From the NCBI RefSeq assembly GCF_016616095.2, contig NZ_CP067089.2, forward strand, positions 2,666,001 through 2,730,000: a stretch of DNA of 64,000 nt. Direction: 5' to 3'. The position numbers were made by a program, and so were the translations under genes. The stretch's first letter is position 1. Each line of letters opens with the position of its first letter. The notes under the pieces were generated by a model. That model saw only the letters and a program-made list of their open reading frames with translations. It did not search any database and had not been told where the DNA came from. This document shows positions 1 to 8,311 of the stretch, one piece after another. This DNA comes from Breznakiella homolactica. GTDB taxonomy: Bacteria; Spirochaetota; Spirochaetia; Treponematales; Breznakiellaceae.

Positions 1-1029
1 CGGCGCGCCCGCGGCAATGGGCACGTGAATAAAACGGAGTCCCCCTTCCGCGGACCAGAGCCGGACCGCCTGCTCAAGGGCGGCCGGGTCCGTGGTCTGC
101 AGAACAGAAGGATAGCCGAAAGCCTCCGCGAGCATGGGATAGTTTATCCCCGGAGAAACCGTAAACTGGCAGCCGGTGGATTCGTGAACCCGGTTGTCGA
201 AGAGAATATGGAGCATCCGCCGCGGCTTGTACCAGGCGTTGACCCCCAGGGAACCGGCGCGCATAAGCAGGGAACCGTCACCGTCAAGGACAATCACCGG
301 TTTGTCCGGCCGGGAAAGGCTGACACCGAGGCCAAGGGAGGAGACACATCCCAGGGAACCGACCATATACAGGTTATTCGGCTCATCCCCAAGCTGGTAC
401 AATTCCCGGCCGGTGAATCCCGTGGTGGCCAGGAAGAGCGCGTCCTCCGGAGCCCCCGCTTTTACCCGTTTCAGCATTTCATACCGGGTTCCGAGATCAT
501 CCCGGGATACCGGCTTTTTATCTTCCGCCAGCTCAACCGCGGAAAAGGTCCCTTTCCTGACTATAAAGAAAAAGGGCTTGCCCGAATCGATTGTCTCAGC
601 CGCTGCGGAAAGCTGCTGTTCCGCCTCAGCCTGATCGGATGAAAGAACGGCATAGTCGATTCCCATAACTTCCAGCATCCTCTCGGTAATCAAACCCATG
701 AGCCCGTGCTGCGGCTCATCGGGGATGCCCTGCTCTCCCCGGAGGGAAACAAATCCCAGCACCGGGATTCCGAACACGGCGTTTAAGGAAGTTAAGGGAG
801 AAACCGCGTTTCCCAGTCCGGAGTTCTGCATGAGAACCACGGACCGCCTGCCGCCGAGATACGCTCCCGCGCAGACAGCGACGGCGTCGCCCTCGTTCGC
901 GGCCATCACATACTCACAGTCGTTGATGGCGTAATTGATCAGATCCTTGAGAAATGAACAAGGCACTCCGCTGTAAAAATCGAATCCCGCTTTTTTCAGC
1001 TGATCCCCAAATTTCCGGGTGTCCAGCAT
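1..1029 (-). CDS. Phosphonopyruvate decarboxylase, 3' end beyond the window
   Basis: This is a TPP-dependent enzyme expected to decarboxylate 3-phosphonopyruvate to phosphonoacetaldehyde, the step that pulls the unfavourable PEP mutase reaction forward. The frame is open for 343 codons from an ATG with an AAGGAG ribosome site and runs off the left edge, so the C-terminus is missing (family length is roughly 370-400). Near the N-terminus it reads FYSGVPCSFLKDL and later MAANEGDAVA, both typical of the family. The TPP/Mg motif is near residues 243-278, starting VLDGDGSLLMRAGSLG and ending HILFDN. It lies 43 nt downstream of the PEP mutase gene on the same strand; the gap holds a 6-bp hairpin (1052-1065). 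An acetolactate-synthase-like relative is the only alternative, and the neighbour makes it unlikely. Confidence 0.93.
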   Translation of the reverse strand, partial: MLDTRKFGDQLKKAGFDFYSGVPCSFLKDLINYAINDCEYVMAANEGDAVAVCAGAYLGGRRSVVLMQNSGLGNAVSPLTSLNAVFGIPVLGFVSLRGEQGIPDEPQHGLMGLITERMLEVMGIDYAVLSSDQAEAEQQLSAAAETIDSGKPFFFIVRKGTFSAVELAEDKKPVSRDDLGTRYEMLKRVKAGAPEDALFLATTGFTGRELYQLGDEPNNLYMVGSLGCVSSLGLGVSLSRPDKPVIVLDGDGSLLMRAGSLGVNAWYKPRRMLHILFDNRVHESTGCQFTVSPGINYPMLAEAFGYPSVLQTTDPAALEQAVRLWSAEGGLRFIHVPIAAGAP

Positions 1030-1072
1030 GGTTAGGCTCCTTTATCTATCGCGGGGCTTGCCCCGAGAAGTC

Positions 1073-2371
1073 TTATTTCGTTCCGGGTATAAGTTCCAGT
1101 ATTTCCTTGATGGGCATGCAGATGGCATCCGCTTCCTTGGACCGGCTGTGTTCAAGGATCAATTGCGCCGCGGCACGCATAGCCGGATAGGACGCCCGGA
1201 GCATGTGGTTCGCGTAGATGATGATATTGGCTCCCCAGCCGGCCAGCTCTTCCTCGGTAAACTGGTTGTAGGTGGTGGGTACCAGCACCAGGGGAATATT
1301 GGTATATTCCCCGCGGAACCGCAGACAGAATTCCCTGACATCCTCCCCGGATTTTTCCTTGCTGTGGATCATGATTCCGTCCGCGCCTGCCTGTACGTAG
1401 GCCAGGGCCCGGGAAAGGGCGTCGTCCACGGTTTTCCCGGCGATAAGACTCTCCAGCCGGGCGATGATCATAAATTCCTTGGTAACCTGCGCCTTTTTCC
1501 CCGCCTGGATTTTTTCGCAGAATTCCTCCACCGGGGCGAGCTGCTGCTCCACTTCGGTTCCGAAGAGGGAATTTTTCTTGAGGCCGGTCTTATCTTCTAT
1601 TATAACGGCGGATATTCCGTTGCGTTCGAGGGTCCGTACCGTAAATACAAAGTGCTCGGGGATACCGCCGGTATCACCGTCGTAGATAACCGGCTTGGTG
1701 GTGCATTCCAGGATCTGGGTTAAATCCTGAAGCCTTGTGGTGGTATCAACCGCCTCAATGTCGGGCTTCCCTTTGCTGGTTGAGTCGGTAAGGCTCGATG
1801 ACCACATGCCGTCGAACCGGTGTACCCCATCTTCTTTAATAACTTCCAGGTTTTCGATAATAAGCCCCGAAAGGCCGGAATGGGCCTCCATAATCCGCAC
1901 TATGGGTTTTGCCTCGATCAGGCGCCGGAGGGTTCTGAGGCGCAGATCCGGGGTTGTCCCGATGGAGGTCGCCAATTCGTTGAGAGCGGTGGAATTGATT
2001 CCCTGGGTATAGGGAATTTCAATAACCTCGCCGCCAAGCTCTTCCATGACCCGGTATACATCCTCCCGGACCTTGCTCAGTATACCGGTTTTCCAGTCGT
2101 CACCGTGGATGATCGCGTCTGGCCGGTATTTTTTCAGATTGGGGACGTAGCTCCATTCATCCTGAGGCACCACCCGCGCCACGTGTTTAAGGCTTTCGAC
2201 CACCTGTTTCCGCTGTTCGTAGCTGAGATAGGGAAGCCGTTTATATTTCGCGATGGCTGAATCCGTCAGCAGTCCCACCATCACCTCTCCATGGAGAGAC
2301 GCCTGCTGGATAATATTCACGATTCCGGGATGTATAATATCAGCGGTCATACCGACATACACGGTTTTCAT
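1073..2371 (-). CDS. Phosphoenolpyruvate mutase with N-terminal cytidylyltransferase-like domain
   Basis: The C-terminal part (about residues 150-432) is a PEP mutase/isocitrate lyase-type barrel that converts PEP to phosphonopyruvate, the entry step to C-P compounds. It carries DGDTGG (231-236) and EDKTGLKKNSLFG (259-271), the lid motif of true PEP mutases. Residues 1-135 form a nucleotidyltransferase fold with an HxGH-like HPGI (14-17) and an INST segment (125-128). From memory, the same fusion occurs in the T. denticola phosphonate locus. The ATG at 2371 is preferred over an upstream in-frame start at 2485 because AGGGGG precedes it and the extra residues look like leader. It is followed by the decarboxylase gene. 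Whether the cytidylyltransferase domain is active is unclear, since the second His of HxGH is Ile. Confidence 0.93.
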   Translation of the reverse strand: MKTVYVGMTADIIHPGIVNIIQQASLHGEVMVGLLTDSAIAKYKRLPYLSYEQRKQVVESLKHVARVVPQDEWSYVPNLKKYRPDAIIHGDDWKTGILSKVREDVYRVMEELGGEVIEIPYTQGINSTALNELATSIGTTPDLRLRTLRRLIEAKPIVRIMEAHSGLSGLIIENLEVIKEDGVHRFDGMWSSSLTDSTSKGKPDIEAVDTTTRLQDLTQILECTTKPVIYDGDTGGIPEHFVFTVRTLERNGISAVIIEDKTGLKKNSLFGTEVEQQLAPVEEFCEKIQAGKKAQVTKEFMIIARLESLIAGKTVDDALSRALAYVQAGADGIMIHSKEKSGEDVREFCLRFRGEYTNIPLVLVPTTYNQFTEEELAGWGANIIIYANHMLRASYPAMRAAAQLILEHSRSKEADAICMPIKEILELIPGTK

Positions 2372-2401
2372 TGCATACCCCCTGGGAAAAGTCCTAAGAA
2401 T

Positions 2402-2430
2402 ATTGTAAACAAAAAACTTCGAAGTAACAA
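2402..2430 (-). promoter_or_regulatory. Likely sigma-70 promoter of the phosphonate genes
   Basis: On the minus strand TTGTTA (2425-2430) and TACAAT (2402-2407) are separated by 17 nt, about 30 nt upstream of the PEP mutase start. Confidence 0.5.
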
Positions 2431-2607
2431 TGAGGGCCGGGACAGGCTGTTTATCAGCCCGGATTCCCAGGATCCGGGTTCCCACGGCACGTAAACGATC
2501 TCCGGGTTTTCACACGAAACAACAGAAGGATCGCGTTCCGTGCGGCTGATCATGTTCACGGGACTGATGTGCCTGACCTATGGCGGACGGTGTTTTGATC
2601 AGCGAAA

Positions 2608-3204
2608 TCAGTTAAACACAACTTCAAGTTCATTGGACTCTATTTCAACACGATTCCCGGATTGTATGAATTTAATCGCCAGCTTTATATAATATTTCCC
2701 CGGGTTAAAAGCCAGAATGGCGCCATTGCCTTTCATTGATAAGATCATTGCATCTAACGGTACCATACAAGTTACGCTTTCTCCGGGCGGCACCAGTATC
2801 CAGTCCTCCGGCAGTATTTTAAACGCAGTATTCCAATACATATACGGCGAGTATTCTTCCGCCAGGATTTCTCCTTTGCCATTCTTAATAGTAATAAAGA
2901 ATGAAATAGGAAAATCCAATGTTCCATGGTAATCATGATAATTTTTTAAAAGGATATATTCAGATGAAGATGAGGTATTGGTTATCAGACATTTCAGATC
3001 AATAGTATTCTCCGCGCTGCGGATGGTCTCTATTGCTGCCGTAAAAAACGATTCGGCCGCGGGTTTACGTTCAGGATCGGGAACAGCATACTTTTCCATG
3101 GGATTAACAGAAGGAATCGGCAGTGCCATATAATTTTTATCCTTTTCCGCCGGGAGCATGCCTGCGCAGGACAAAAAAACGATAAACAATACTTTCGCTC
3201 TCAT
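2608..3204 (-). CDS. Small secreted or lipid-anchored protein of unknown function
   Basis: 198 residues. The N-terminus is MRAKVLFIVFLSCAGMLPAE: a charged start, a hydrophobic stretch, then either a relaxed spirochaetal lipobox (FLSC) or a signal peptidase I site after LPA. The mature part is predicted mostly beta, with segments such as TIDLKCLITNTSSSSEYILL and LVPPGESVTCMVPLD that suggest an immunoglobulin-like fold. I recognise no family. It stands alone between thrS and the phosphonate genes, with weak AGAAAGA upstream of the ATG. Codon use is less GC-rich than in thrS. Confidence 0.75.
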   Translation of the reverse strand: MRAKVLFIVFLSCAGMLPAEKDKNYMALPIPSVNPMEKYAVPDPERKPAAESFFTAAIETIRSAENTIDLKCLITNTSSSSEYILLKNYHDYHGTLDFPISFFITIKNGKGEILAEEYSPYMYWNTAFKILPEDWILVPPGESVTCMVPLDAMILSMKGNGAILAFNPGKYYIKLAIKFIQSGNRVEIESNELEVVFN

Positions 3205-3243
3205 CTGATCTTTCTTCCCGCCAATCGATTTAATAAAGATGAA

Positions 3244-3281
3244 AATGAAACGCGGAGTCCCCAGAATCCCCGCGTTTCATT
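3244..3281 (-). terminator. Terminator after thrS
   Basis: A perfect 12-bp inverted repeat (AATGAAACGCGG at 3244-3255, complement at 3270-3281) lies just past the thrS stop. On the minus strand it is followed by a T-rich run (TTTTCATCTTTATT). Confidence 0.7.
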
Positions 3282-3311
3282 ATGTACACCTATGCGCCGG
3301 AGATCCGGCGT

Positions 3312-5099
3312 TTACAGCTCGAGAGCCTGGGACGCGGCCTTATCCGCGGCGTATGCCGCGAATTCTCCGACCTTCATGGCCGGGAGCTGGCGGCCGTCCC
3401 GCAGGCGGATGGAGACTGTACCTTCGTCCATCTCCTTCTGGCCCACCACCAGCATGTATGGGATCTTCCGGTTCTGGCAGTCCCGGATCTTGGCGTTGAG
3501 CCGGCTGTCGTCCAGCTCCGCGGAAACCCGGAGATCCCGGGCTTTAAGTTCCGCGGCAATCTTTTTAGCGTAGTCGTTGAAGGTTTCCGCCACGGGAATA
3601 ACCGCGATCTGCTCGGGGGCGATCCACACCGGGAAGGCTCCGCCGAAGTGCTCGATGAGCACCCCGAAGAACCGTTCCAGGGAACCGAGCAGCGCCCGGT
3701 GGACCATATAGGGCCGCTTGTGCTGGCCGTCGGCGTCAACGTAGGTCATGTCGAACCGTTCCGGTTCGTTGAAGTCGAACTGGATGGTGGTCATCTGCCA
3801 TTCACGGCCCAGGGCGTCTTTGATCTTGAGATCGATCTTGGGACCGTAGAAGGCGCCGCCCCCTTCGTCCATTTCGTACTCCAGGCCTTCGGCGTCAACA
3901 GCCTTGCGCAGGGAATCCAGGGCCTGGTCCCAGCGGCTCTGCTCACCCACGGAACCTTCGGGCTTGGTAGCGAGGTACGCCTTGATATCCTTAAACCCGA
4001 AGACCTTCCACATCTTGAGGCTGAACCGGAGGACTTCCAGAATTTCACTTTCGATCTGTTCCGGAGTGCAGATGATGTGGGCGTCGTCCTGGGTAAAACC
4101 CCGGACCCGGAGCAGTCCGTGGAGAACACCGGACCGCTCATACCGGTAGACCGTACCCAGCTCAGCCCAGCGCAGGGGAAGATCCCGGTAGCTGTGGCCT
4201 TTATTCTTATAGATAAGTATATGGAAGGGACAGTTCATGGGTTTTACGTAATAGTCCTGGCCATCGATTTCCATGGGGGAATACATGTTTTCCTTGTAGA
4301 ACCCCAGATGGCCCGAGGTTTCCCAGAGCCAGGATTTTCCGATGTGGGGAGTATAGAGAATTTCGTAGCCGTTCCGGTAATGCTCGGTGCGCCAGAAGTT
4401 TTCCACCGCCACCCGCATGCGGCCGCCGTTGGGATGCCAGTAGATGAGCCCGGCGCCGGCTTCCTCATGGATGGAGTACAGGTCCATCTCTTTGCCGAGC
4501 CGGCGGTGGTCCCGTTTCTCAACTTCCTCAAGGAAGGCCAGGTACGCCTTGAGTTCCTTGGGATTTTCCCAGGCGGTCCCGTAGATCCGGGTAAGCATGG
4601 GACGGTTTTCGTCGCCCCGCCAGTAAGCGCCGGCGATGCTCATCAGTTTAAAAGCCGCGGAGTTTATTTCCCTCGTATTAAGGACGTGAGGGCCCCGGCA
4701 GAGGTCGGCCCACCCCGAAGAACCGTCACTGCCCTTCTGTTCGTAGATTGAAATTTCCGCATCAGCGGGGAGTTCTTCGATGAGCTCCAGTTTGAAGGGT
4801 TCACCGGCAAACCGCTGTTTCGCCTCCTCCCGGCTTACCGCGGTCCGGACGAAATCCCGCTTTTCGTCAATGATCTTCTTCATTTCCGCTTCGATGGCGG
4901 AGAGATCCTCCGCGCCGATGGATTTGGGAAGCTGGAAATCGTAGTAGAATCCGTTTTCGATGGACGGCCCGATGGCGACTTTGGTCCCCGGGAAGAGCCG
5001 GGTTACGGCTTCGGCCATGATGTGGCTTACCGAGTGCCTGATGGTGGCTAGTTTCTCGTTTTTCTGATTTTCCTTGGATTTATCCAACGCGTCTGACAT
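3312..5099 (-). CDS. thrS: Threonyl-tRNA synthetase lacking the N-terminal TGS domain
   Basis: Class II synthetase charging tRNA-Thr, 595 residues against about 640 for the E. coli enzyme. The protein starts almost directly in the editing domain, with the metal/editing set H22, H26, C134 and H138 (RHSVSH and DLCRGPHV). The TGS domain is therefore absent, as I recall for several other spirochaetes. Motif 2 follows (VYRYERSGVLHGLLRVRGFT), then the active-site region VKPMNCPFH and the anticodon-binding domain (PVWIAPEQIAVIPV). The ATG at 5099 is chosen because GAGGT precedes it; the longer reading to 5192 is GC-rich leader. Expression is very likely controlled by the T-box leader upstream. Confidence 0.97.
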   Translation of the reverse strand: MSDALDKSKENQKNEKLATIRHSVSHIMAEAVTRLFPGTKVAIGPSIENGFYYDFQLPKSIGAEDLSAIEAEMKKIIDEKRDFVRTAVSREEAKQRFAGEPFKLELIEELPADAEISIYEQKGSDGSSGWADLCRGPHVLNTREINSAAFKLMSIAGAYWRGDENRPMLTRIYGTAWENPKELKAYLAFLEEVEKRDHRRLGKEMDLYSIHEEAGAGLIYWHPNGGRMRVAVENFWRTEHYRNGYEILYTPHIGKSWLWETSGHLGFYKENMYSPMEIDGQDYYVKPMNCPFHILIYKNKGHSYRDLPLRWAELGTVYRYERSGVLHGLLRVRGFTQDDAHIICTPEQIESEILEVLRFSLKMWKVFGFKDIKAYLATKPEGSVGEQSRWDQALDSLRKAVDAEGLEYEMDEGGGAFYGPKIDLKIKDALGREWQMTTIQFDFNEPERFDMTYVDADGQHKRPYMVHRALLGSLERFFGVLIEHFGGAFPVWIAPEQIAVIPVAETFNDYAKKIAAELKARDLRVSAELDDSRLNAKIRDCQNRKIPYMLVVGQKEMDEGTVSIRLRDGRQLPAMKVGEFAAYAADKAASQALEL

Positions 5100-5209
5100 G
5101 ACGTACCTCGCTGCGGCCGTAACACACCCCGCCCCTGCGGTTGCCGGCGTTCTGGCCGCCGTTAATAACGCGGGGACGGGAAGCGTGCCCATTCTTCCGA
5201 CGGAAGAAA

Positions 5210-5470
5210 TGACGCCGGAATAAATTCCGGCGCTGAGCCGCAGCCCGCGGTACCACCCTGCTTCGCCGCTCCTCGACGGAGGGCGCGCTCTTCGCCGCTG
5301 ACGGGGGCAATCCGGCCCTGGTTACTCGGAATTCATCCTTTCCCCGGGCAGCTCGGGAGGGGTTTTCGGAAACTCCTGAACCGGCAGCGCTTTCAGCCTA
5401 TGGCGCCGCCTCTCTTTGGTCCGGTATGGATCTTACTCGTCTCCGTCAAAGCTTTTATCCGCCGGCCTTC
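5210..5470 (-). promoter_or_regulatory. T-box leader of thrS, threonine specifier ACC
   Basis: Reading the minus strand, the 14-nt T-box AGGGTGGTACCGCG is exact at 5259-5246. Upstream are the stem I landmarks in the right order: GACGAGTA S-turn/AGTA (5434-5437), AGAGAGG (5409-5415), the distal-loop-like GGCTGAAAGC (5389-5398), then GAAA-ACC with ACC at 5363-5361 as the threonine specifier. Downstream are a 9-bp hairpin (5213-5232) followed by TCATTTCTTCC and a second hairpin (5191-5209), candidates for the terminator. The hairpin at 5459-5483 may start the leader. No clear promoter was found; TTGACT (5515-5520) and TATAGA (about 5485-5490) are spaced too far apart. Uncharged tRNA-Thr would be the ligand. 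Transcriptional rather than translational control is an inference. Confidence 0.88.
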
Positions 5471-5484
5471 TCGAAGCCGGCGGT

Positions 5485-5885
5485 TCTATAAAATTTCCAC
5501 TTTTTTACGGGGAAAGTCAAGGGGACGGCAATCCAAATGTGATTTCTTTGTATTAGTTTCACTACTAAAGCGTTTTTATTTTACGGGTCAGCAATTGGAA
5601 TATTCTGGGTGTTTTATGGAAAAGACAGGATAGGGCTTACCCCCAAGAGTTTATAGTTTATAGCGCTGTACAGATTGGTTCATATTTTTATTTATTAAAC
5701 TGGGGGTAAGTTTAATAAGAGGAAGCTTTGATAATAATTTTGACTATTATTATTTAACTTAATTACCTTTTAATATTATTATCATGGTATTGTTAAACTG
5801 CCTGTTTGTTTTAATATATGAGAAACTGCGCTCAGCCTTTCAAAAACCCGTATATAGCTAATAACCTTACGTATGGAGAAAACAT
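5485..5885. other. Gene-free AT-rich junction with a long-spaced inverted repeat
   Basis: No gene is supported here. Base composition changes abruptly from GC-rich to AT-rich. CTTACCCCCA (5636-5645) is the exact reverse complement of TGGGGGTAAG (5701-5710), and GTTTA/TAAAC extends the pairing inside after a 3-nt bulge. The repeat sits at the left edge of the AT-rich gene block. No integrase or direct-repeat attachment site was found. Confidence 0.5.
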
Positions 5886-6926
5886 TTGACAGACCTTACC
5901 GAAGATTTTGAGCTATTAAAAAACAGCAAAAAAGCTCTGCGAATACTTAACTCTATAAAAGAACATGACTATAGTCCAGGCAATGAGAAAAAGAAATTTG
6001 ACCTTTTCATGATATATCTTTACGGGAAAGATAACGTTACTGCTAATTACAGGCAGGCAATTCTGTGGCTTAAAAAAATACACTCTGATGATCCAAAGGT
6101 AAAAATGCTTCTTGGAGAAGCTTATTATCATGAGGGGTTGTATTATTCAAAACTTCCCGAACAGAACAGTAATACTATTGATAAAATGATCCGTTGTTTT
6201 TATGAATCTGCGGAGAAAAAATATATTCCTGCGATTAAAAAACTGGAAGCCATTGCTGAAAAGGGAAATGTTGAGGTTATGCTGTTTCTTGCGAGGGAAT
6301 ACCGTTTTTTCAATAACTTTGAAGCGCAAAAATATTGGTATCAGAAAGCGGCCAACGCTGGCAATACTGGCGCAAAACGCTGGCTTGGAGATTATTACAG
6401 AAAATCAGAACCTGAACTTGCGATACAATGGTACAGGAAAGCCGCGGAAGATGGTGATAGCAGCGCAAAAGCAATGCTTGGAGAGTATTATTTCTACGGC
6501 AAAATTGTTCCGCAGGATTACAAAAAAGCGATGGAACTGCTTTTGGACTCTGCCAAAAATGGTAACGAAAAATCGCAAAGACTTATTGGCGATATGTTCT
6601 TTTTTGGACTCGGAGTTGAGGTTGATTATGAAAAAGCAGTTAAATGGTATGAAGAAGCTGCAATCTGGAGTCCAGGATATTGGGTTGATTTCGAAGCTGT
6701 ATATAAACTAGCAGTAATCTATTTTTTTGGCATTGGAGTTGAAAAAGATTTGCAGAAAGCTGACAGATGGTTTGAAAATCTTGCCAGCAATCTTGGCAAC
6801 AAAAGCATTTTTAACTGGGGCAAGATATCAGATATAAAACAGGAACTTATTAGTATATTTGATCCAAGTCTTGACCTTACCGAGAACTACCATACTGCTG
6901 ATAAATTCCGGCTGGAGAATACATAG
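5886..6926 (+). CDS. Sel1-like repeat protein
   Basis: 346 residues, no signal peptide, so probably cytoplasmic. From about residue 110 it is built of Sel1/TPR-like units such as AQKYWYQKAANAGNTGAKRW, AIQWYRKAAEDGDSSAKAML and AVKWYEEAAI, which form a superhelical protein-binding scaffold. The start is a TTG with GGAG eight bases upstream; the nearby ATG is in another frame. It is the first gene of the AT-rich block, 14 nt before the next gene, so probably cotranscribed. Sel1 proteins serve as adaptors or effectors in many systems; no specific role can be assigned here. Confidence 0.88.
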   Translation: MTDLTEDFELLKNSKKALRILNSIKEHDYSPGNEKKKFDLFMIYLYGKDNVTANYRQAILWLKKIHSDDPKVKMLLGEAYYHEGLYYSKLPEQNSNTIDKMIRCFYESAEKKYIPAIKKLEAIAEKGNVEVMLFLAREYRFFNNFEAQKYWYQKAANAGNTGAKRWLGDYYRKSEPELAIQWYRKAAEDGDSSAKAMLGEYYFYGKIVPQDYKKAMELLLDSAKNGNEKSQRLIGDMFFFGLGVEVDYEKAVKWYEEAAIWSPGYWVDFEAVYKLAVIYFFGIGVEKDLQKADRWFENLASNLGNKSIFNWGKISDIKQELISIFDPSLDLTENYHTADKFRLENT

Positions 6927-6940
6927 GAGCTATAATAAAA

Positions 6941-7528
6941 ATGCAAAAAGATGATATAAAAATTATCCCACATATATCTTCCCTATTTGTTGAAGAGCCA
7001 AGAGAATGGGGTTTTCGCGGTGATCCATATCTTTGGGATGAGATGCGCCTTAAATCAAAAGATGTTAGCCTGCCAGAAACAGAAGAGCTGATGAGAGAAT
7101 ATTTATTCAAGTTTTTTTATACATTAACAGGCTCCGTTGTTTCTTCTGATAAAGATATTTTTATTGAAAGATTTTTTTATGGCTCAGGTATGTCTGGAGG
7201 AGTTGTAAACCCCAAGTGGTGGCATGAAAAAGGGATCCCTTTTATTCTGGAAAGATATAAAAAAATAAAGCATCAGATTGCCGGAACAGATTACCAGATA
7301 AAAGATATCTACTGGAAAAATGAAACAAGCAAAGGCTTTGCGAACAGTATAGAAAACGCTGTAAAAAGGCTGATGATGTTTGAAGATTTACATAACACAG
7401 ACTTACTGAAGCTGCTATCTCTGGAAAACTCCATAGATATGTTAACAGAAGAAACCAGATTAGAATTAATTGACAGAATAAGCAGTCTGGCAGATAGCTA
7501 TACTAAATTGCTGGAAAAATTAAAATAG
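6941..7528 (+). CDS. Unrecognised cytoplasmic protein, 195 residues
   Basis: I do not recognise the family. It has no signal peptide or membrane segment. The N-terminal third contains PREWGFRGDPYLWDEM, a tryptophan-rich segment that looks like a conserved signature. The last 60 residues are mainly helical (MLTEETRLELIDRISSLADS) and end KLLEKLK. AGGAG lies upstream and overlaps the stop of the Sel1 gene. A small acidic orphan in a block of orphans resembles an immunity protein, but no toxin is visible nearby and this is only a possibility. Confidence 0.75.
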   Translation: MQKDDIKIIPHISSLFVEEPREWGFRGDPYLWDEMRLKSKDVSLPETEELMREYLFKFFYTLTGSVVSSDKDIFIERFFYGSGMSGGVVNPKWWHEKGIPFILERYKKIKHQIAGTDYQIKDIYWKNETSKGFANSIENAVKRLMMFEDLHNTDLLKLLSLENSIDMLTEETRLELIDRISSLADSYTKLLEKLK

Positions 7529-7619
7529 GAAATCTCCTCTAAACGCCTGTATCAGCTCTTAAAAAAAACGCATATATCAGCAATAATAAACTGTTAATAA
7601 ATTCTTTGCAGGATGCTTT

Positions 7620-8264
7620 ATGAAACAAGCGCTGATAATATCTTTTTTACTTTTTTTTGCACTCAATATTTTTGCGCAGATTAATGATGATTATGAAGAT
7701 GAATTAAAGCCGTTTGAGTTTGAAAATGGTATTTATTATATGCTGGACTCTCCGGTAAATATAAGGTCTCAGCCAAATCTAAAAGGAACAGTTGTGGGAA
7801 AACTTGGCCTGCATGATGAGATTGAGATAATTGAAAATATAGGAAACATTCAGGAGCTTAAGGGCGTTACCCAAAACTGGTATAAAATTAAATTCAATGA
7901 TATTACCGGCTATATCTGGGGCGGCTATATTTCAGCAAGCAGTATAAAATCCAGCTTAGATAAAATTGATACAGATTATTATATATATTACAGAATCTCA
8001 TTTATCGATCCTGAAGGTTTACCCGCAGTCTACTTAAAAGATATATTTATCTACAACAATAATATAAGATTAACTGTTCCGGAGGACAATGATTCATACT
8101 ATCGTCCATGGAGAGATGTTTATGGGGCGTTTTCTGAATCAGGTAATACTCCAGGTAAATACAGCGGATATCTATATCTGTTTAATGATACAAACTACGA
8201 GCATTGTGATGAGTTTCAATTAAAACTTGATGAAATAATCTACGTCGGAAAAAATGGCAGATAG
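7620..8264 (+). CDS. Secreted SH3-domain protein
   Basis: 214 residues. A signal peptide (MKQALIISFLLFFALNIFAQ) precedes a bacterial SH3 domain at about residues 40-105: DSPVNIRSQPNLKGTVVGKL, then WYKIKFNDITGYIWGGYIS. Such domains bind cell-wall peptides or other ligands in the periplasm. The C-terminal half (YYIYYRISFIDPEGLP onward) is unassigned. AGGA precedes the ATG. It lies 91 nt after the previous gene and 47 nt before the next, and shares the AT-rich codon use of the block. Confidence 0.83.
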   Translation: MKQALIISFLLFFALNIFAQINDDYEDELKPFEFENGIYYMLDSPVNIRSQPNLKGTVVGKLGLHDEIEIIENIGNIQELKGVTQNWYKIKFNDITGYIWGGYISASSIKSSLDKIDTDYYIYYRISFIDPEGLPAVYLKDIFIYNNNIRLTVPEDNDSYYRPWRDVYGAFSESGNTPGKYSGYLYLFNDTNYEHCDEFQLKLDEIIYVGKNGR

Positions 8265-8311
8265 TAATTAAGAGCCCTTCCCTTTTACTTAATAATATAT
8301 AAGGAAAAACT

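Noticed and set aside
25..642. Long plus-strand reading frames opposite the phosphonate, thrS, tkt, thrC and DUF342 genes
   Set aside because: They are GC-driven antisense frames with low-complexity Arg/Pro/Gly-rich translations, no ribosome sites and no family motifs, and a well-supported gene lies on the other strand.
5485..5520. TTGACT and TATAGA as the thrS promoter
   Set aside because: The spacing of about 24 nt is too long for a sigma-70 promoter and alternatives match poorly, so it was not listed as a feature.
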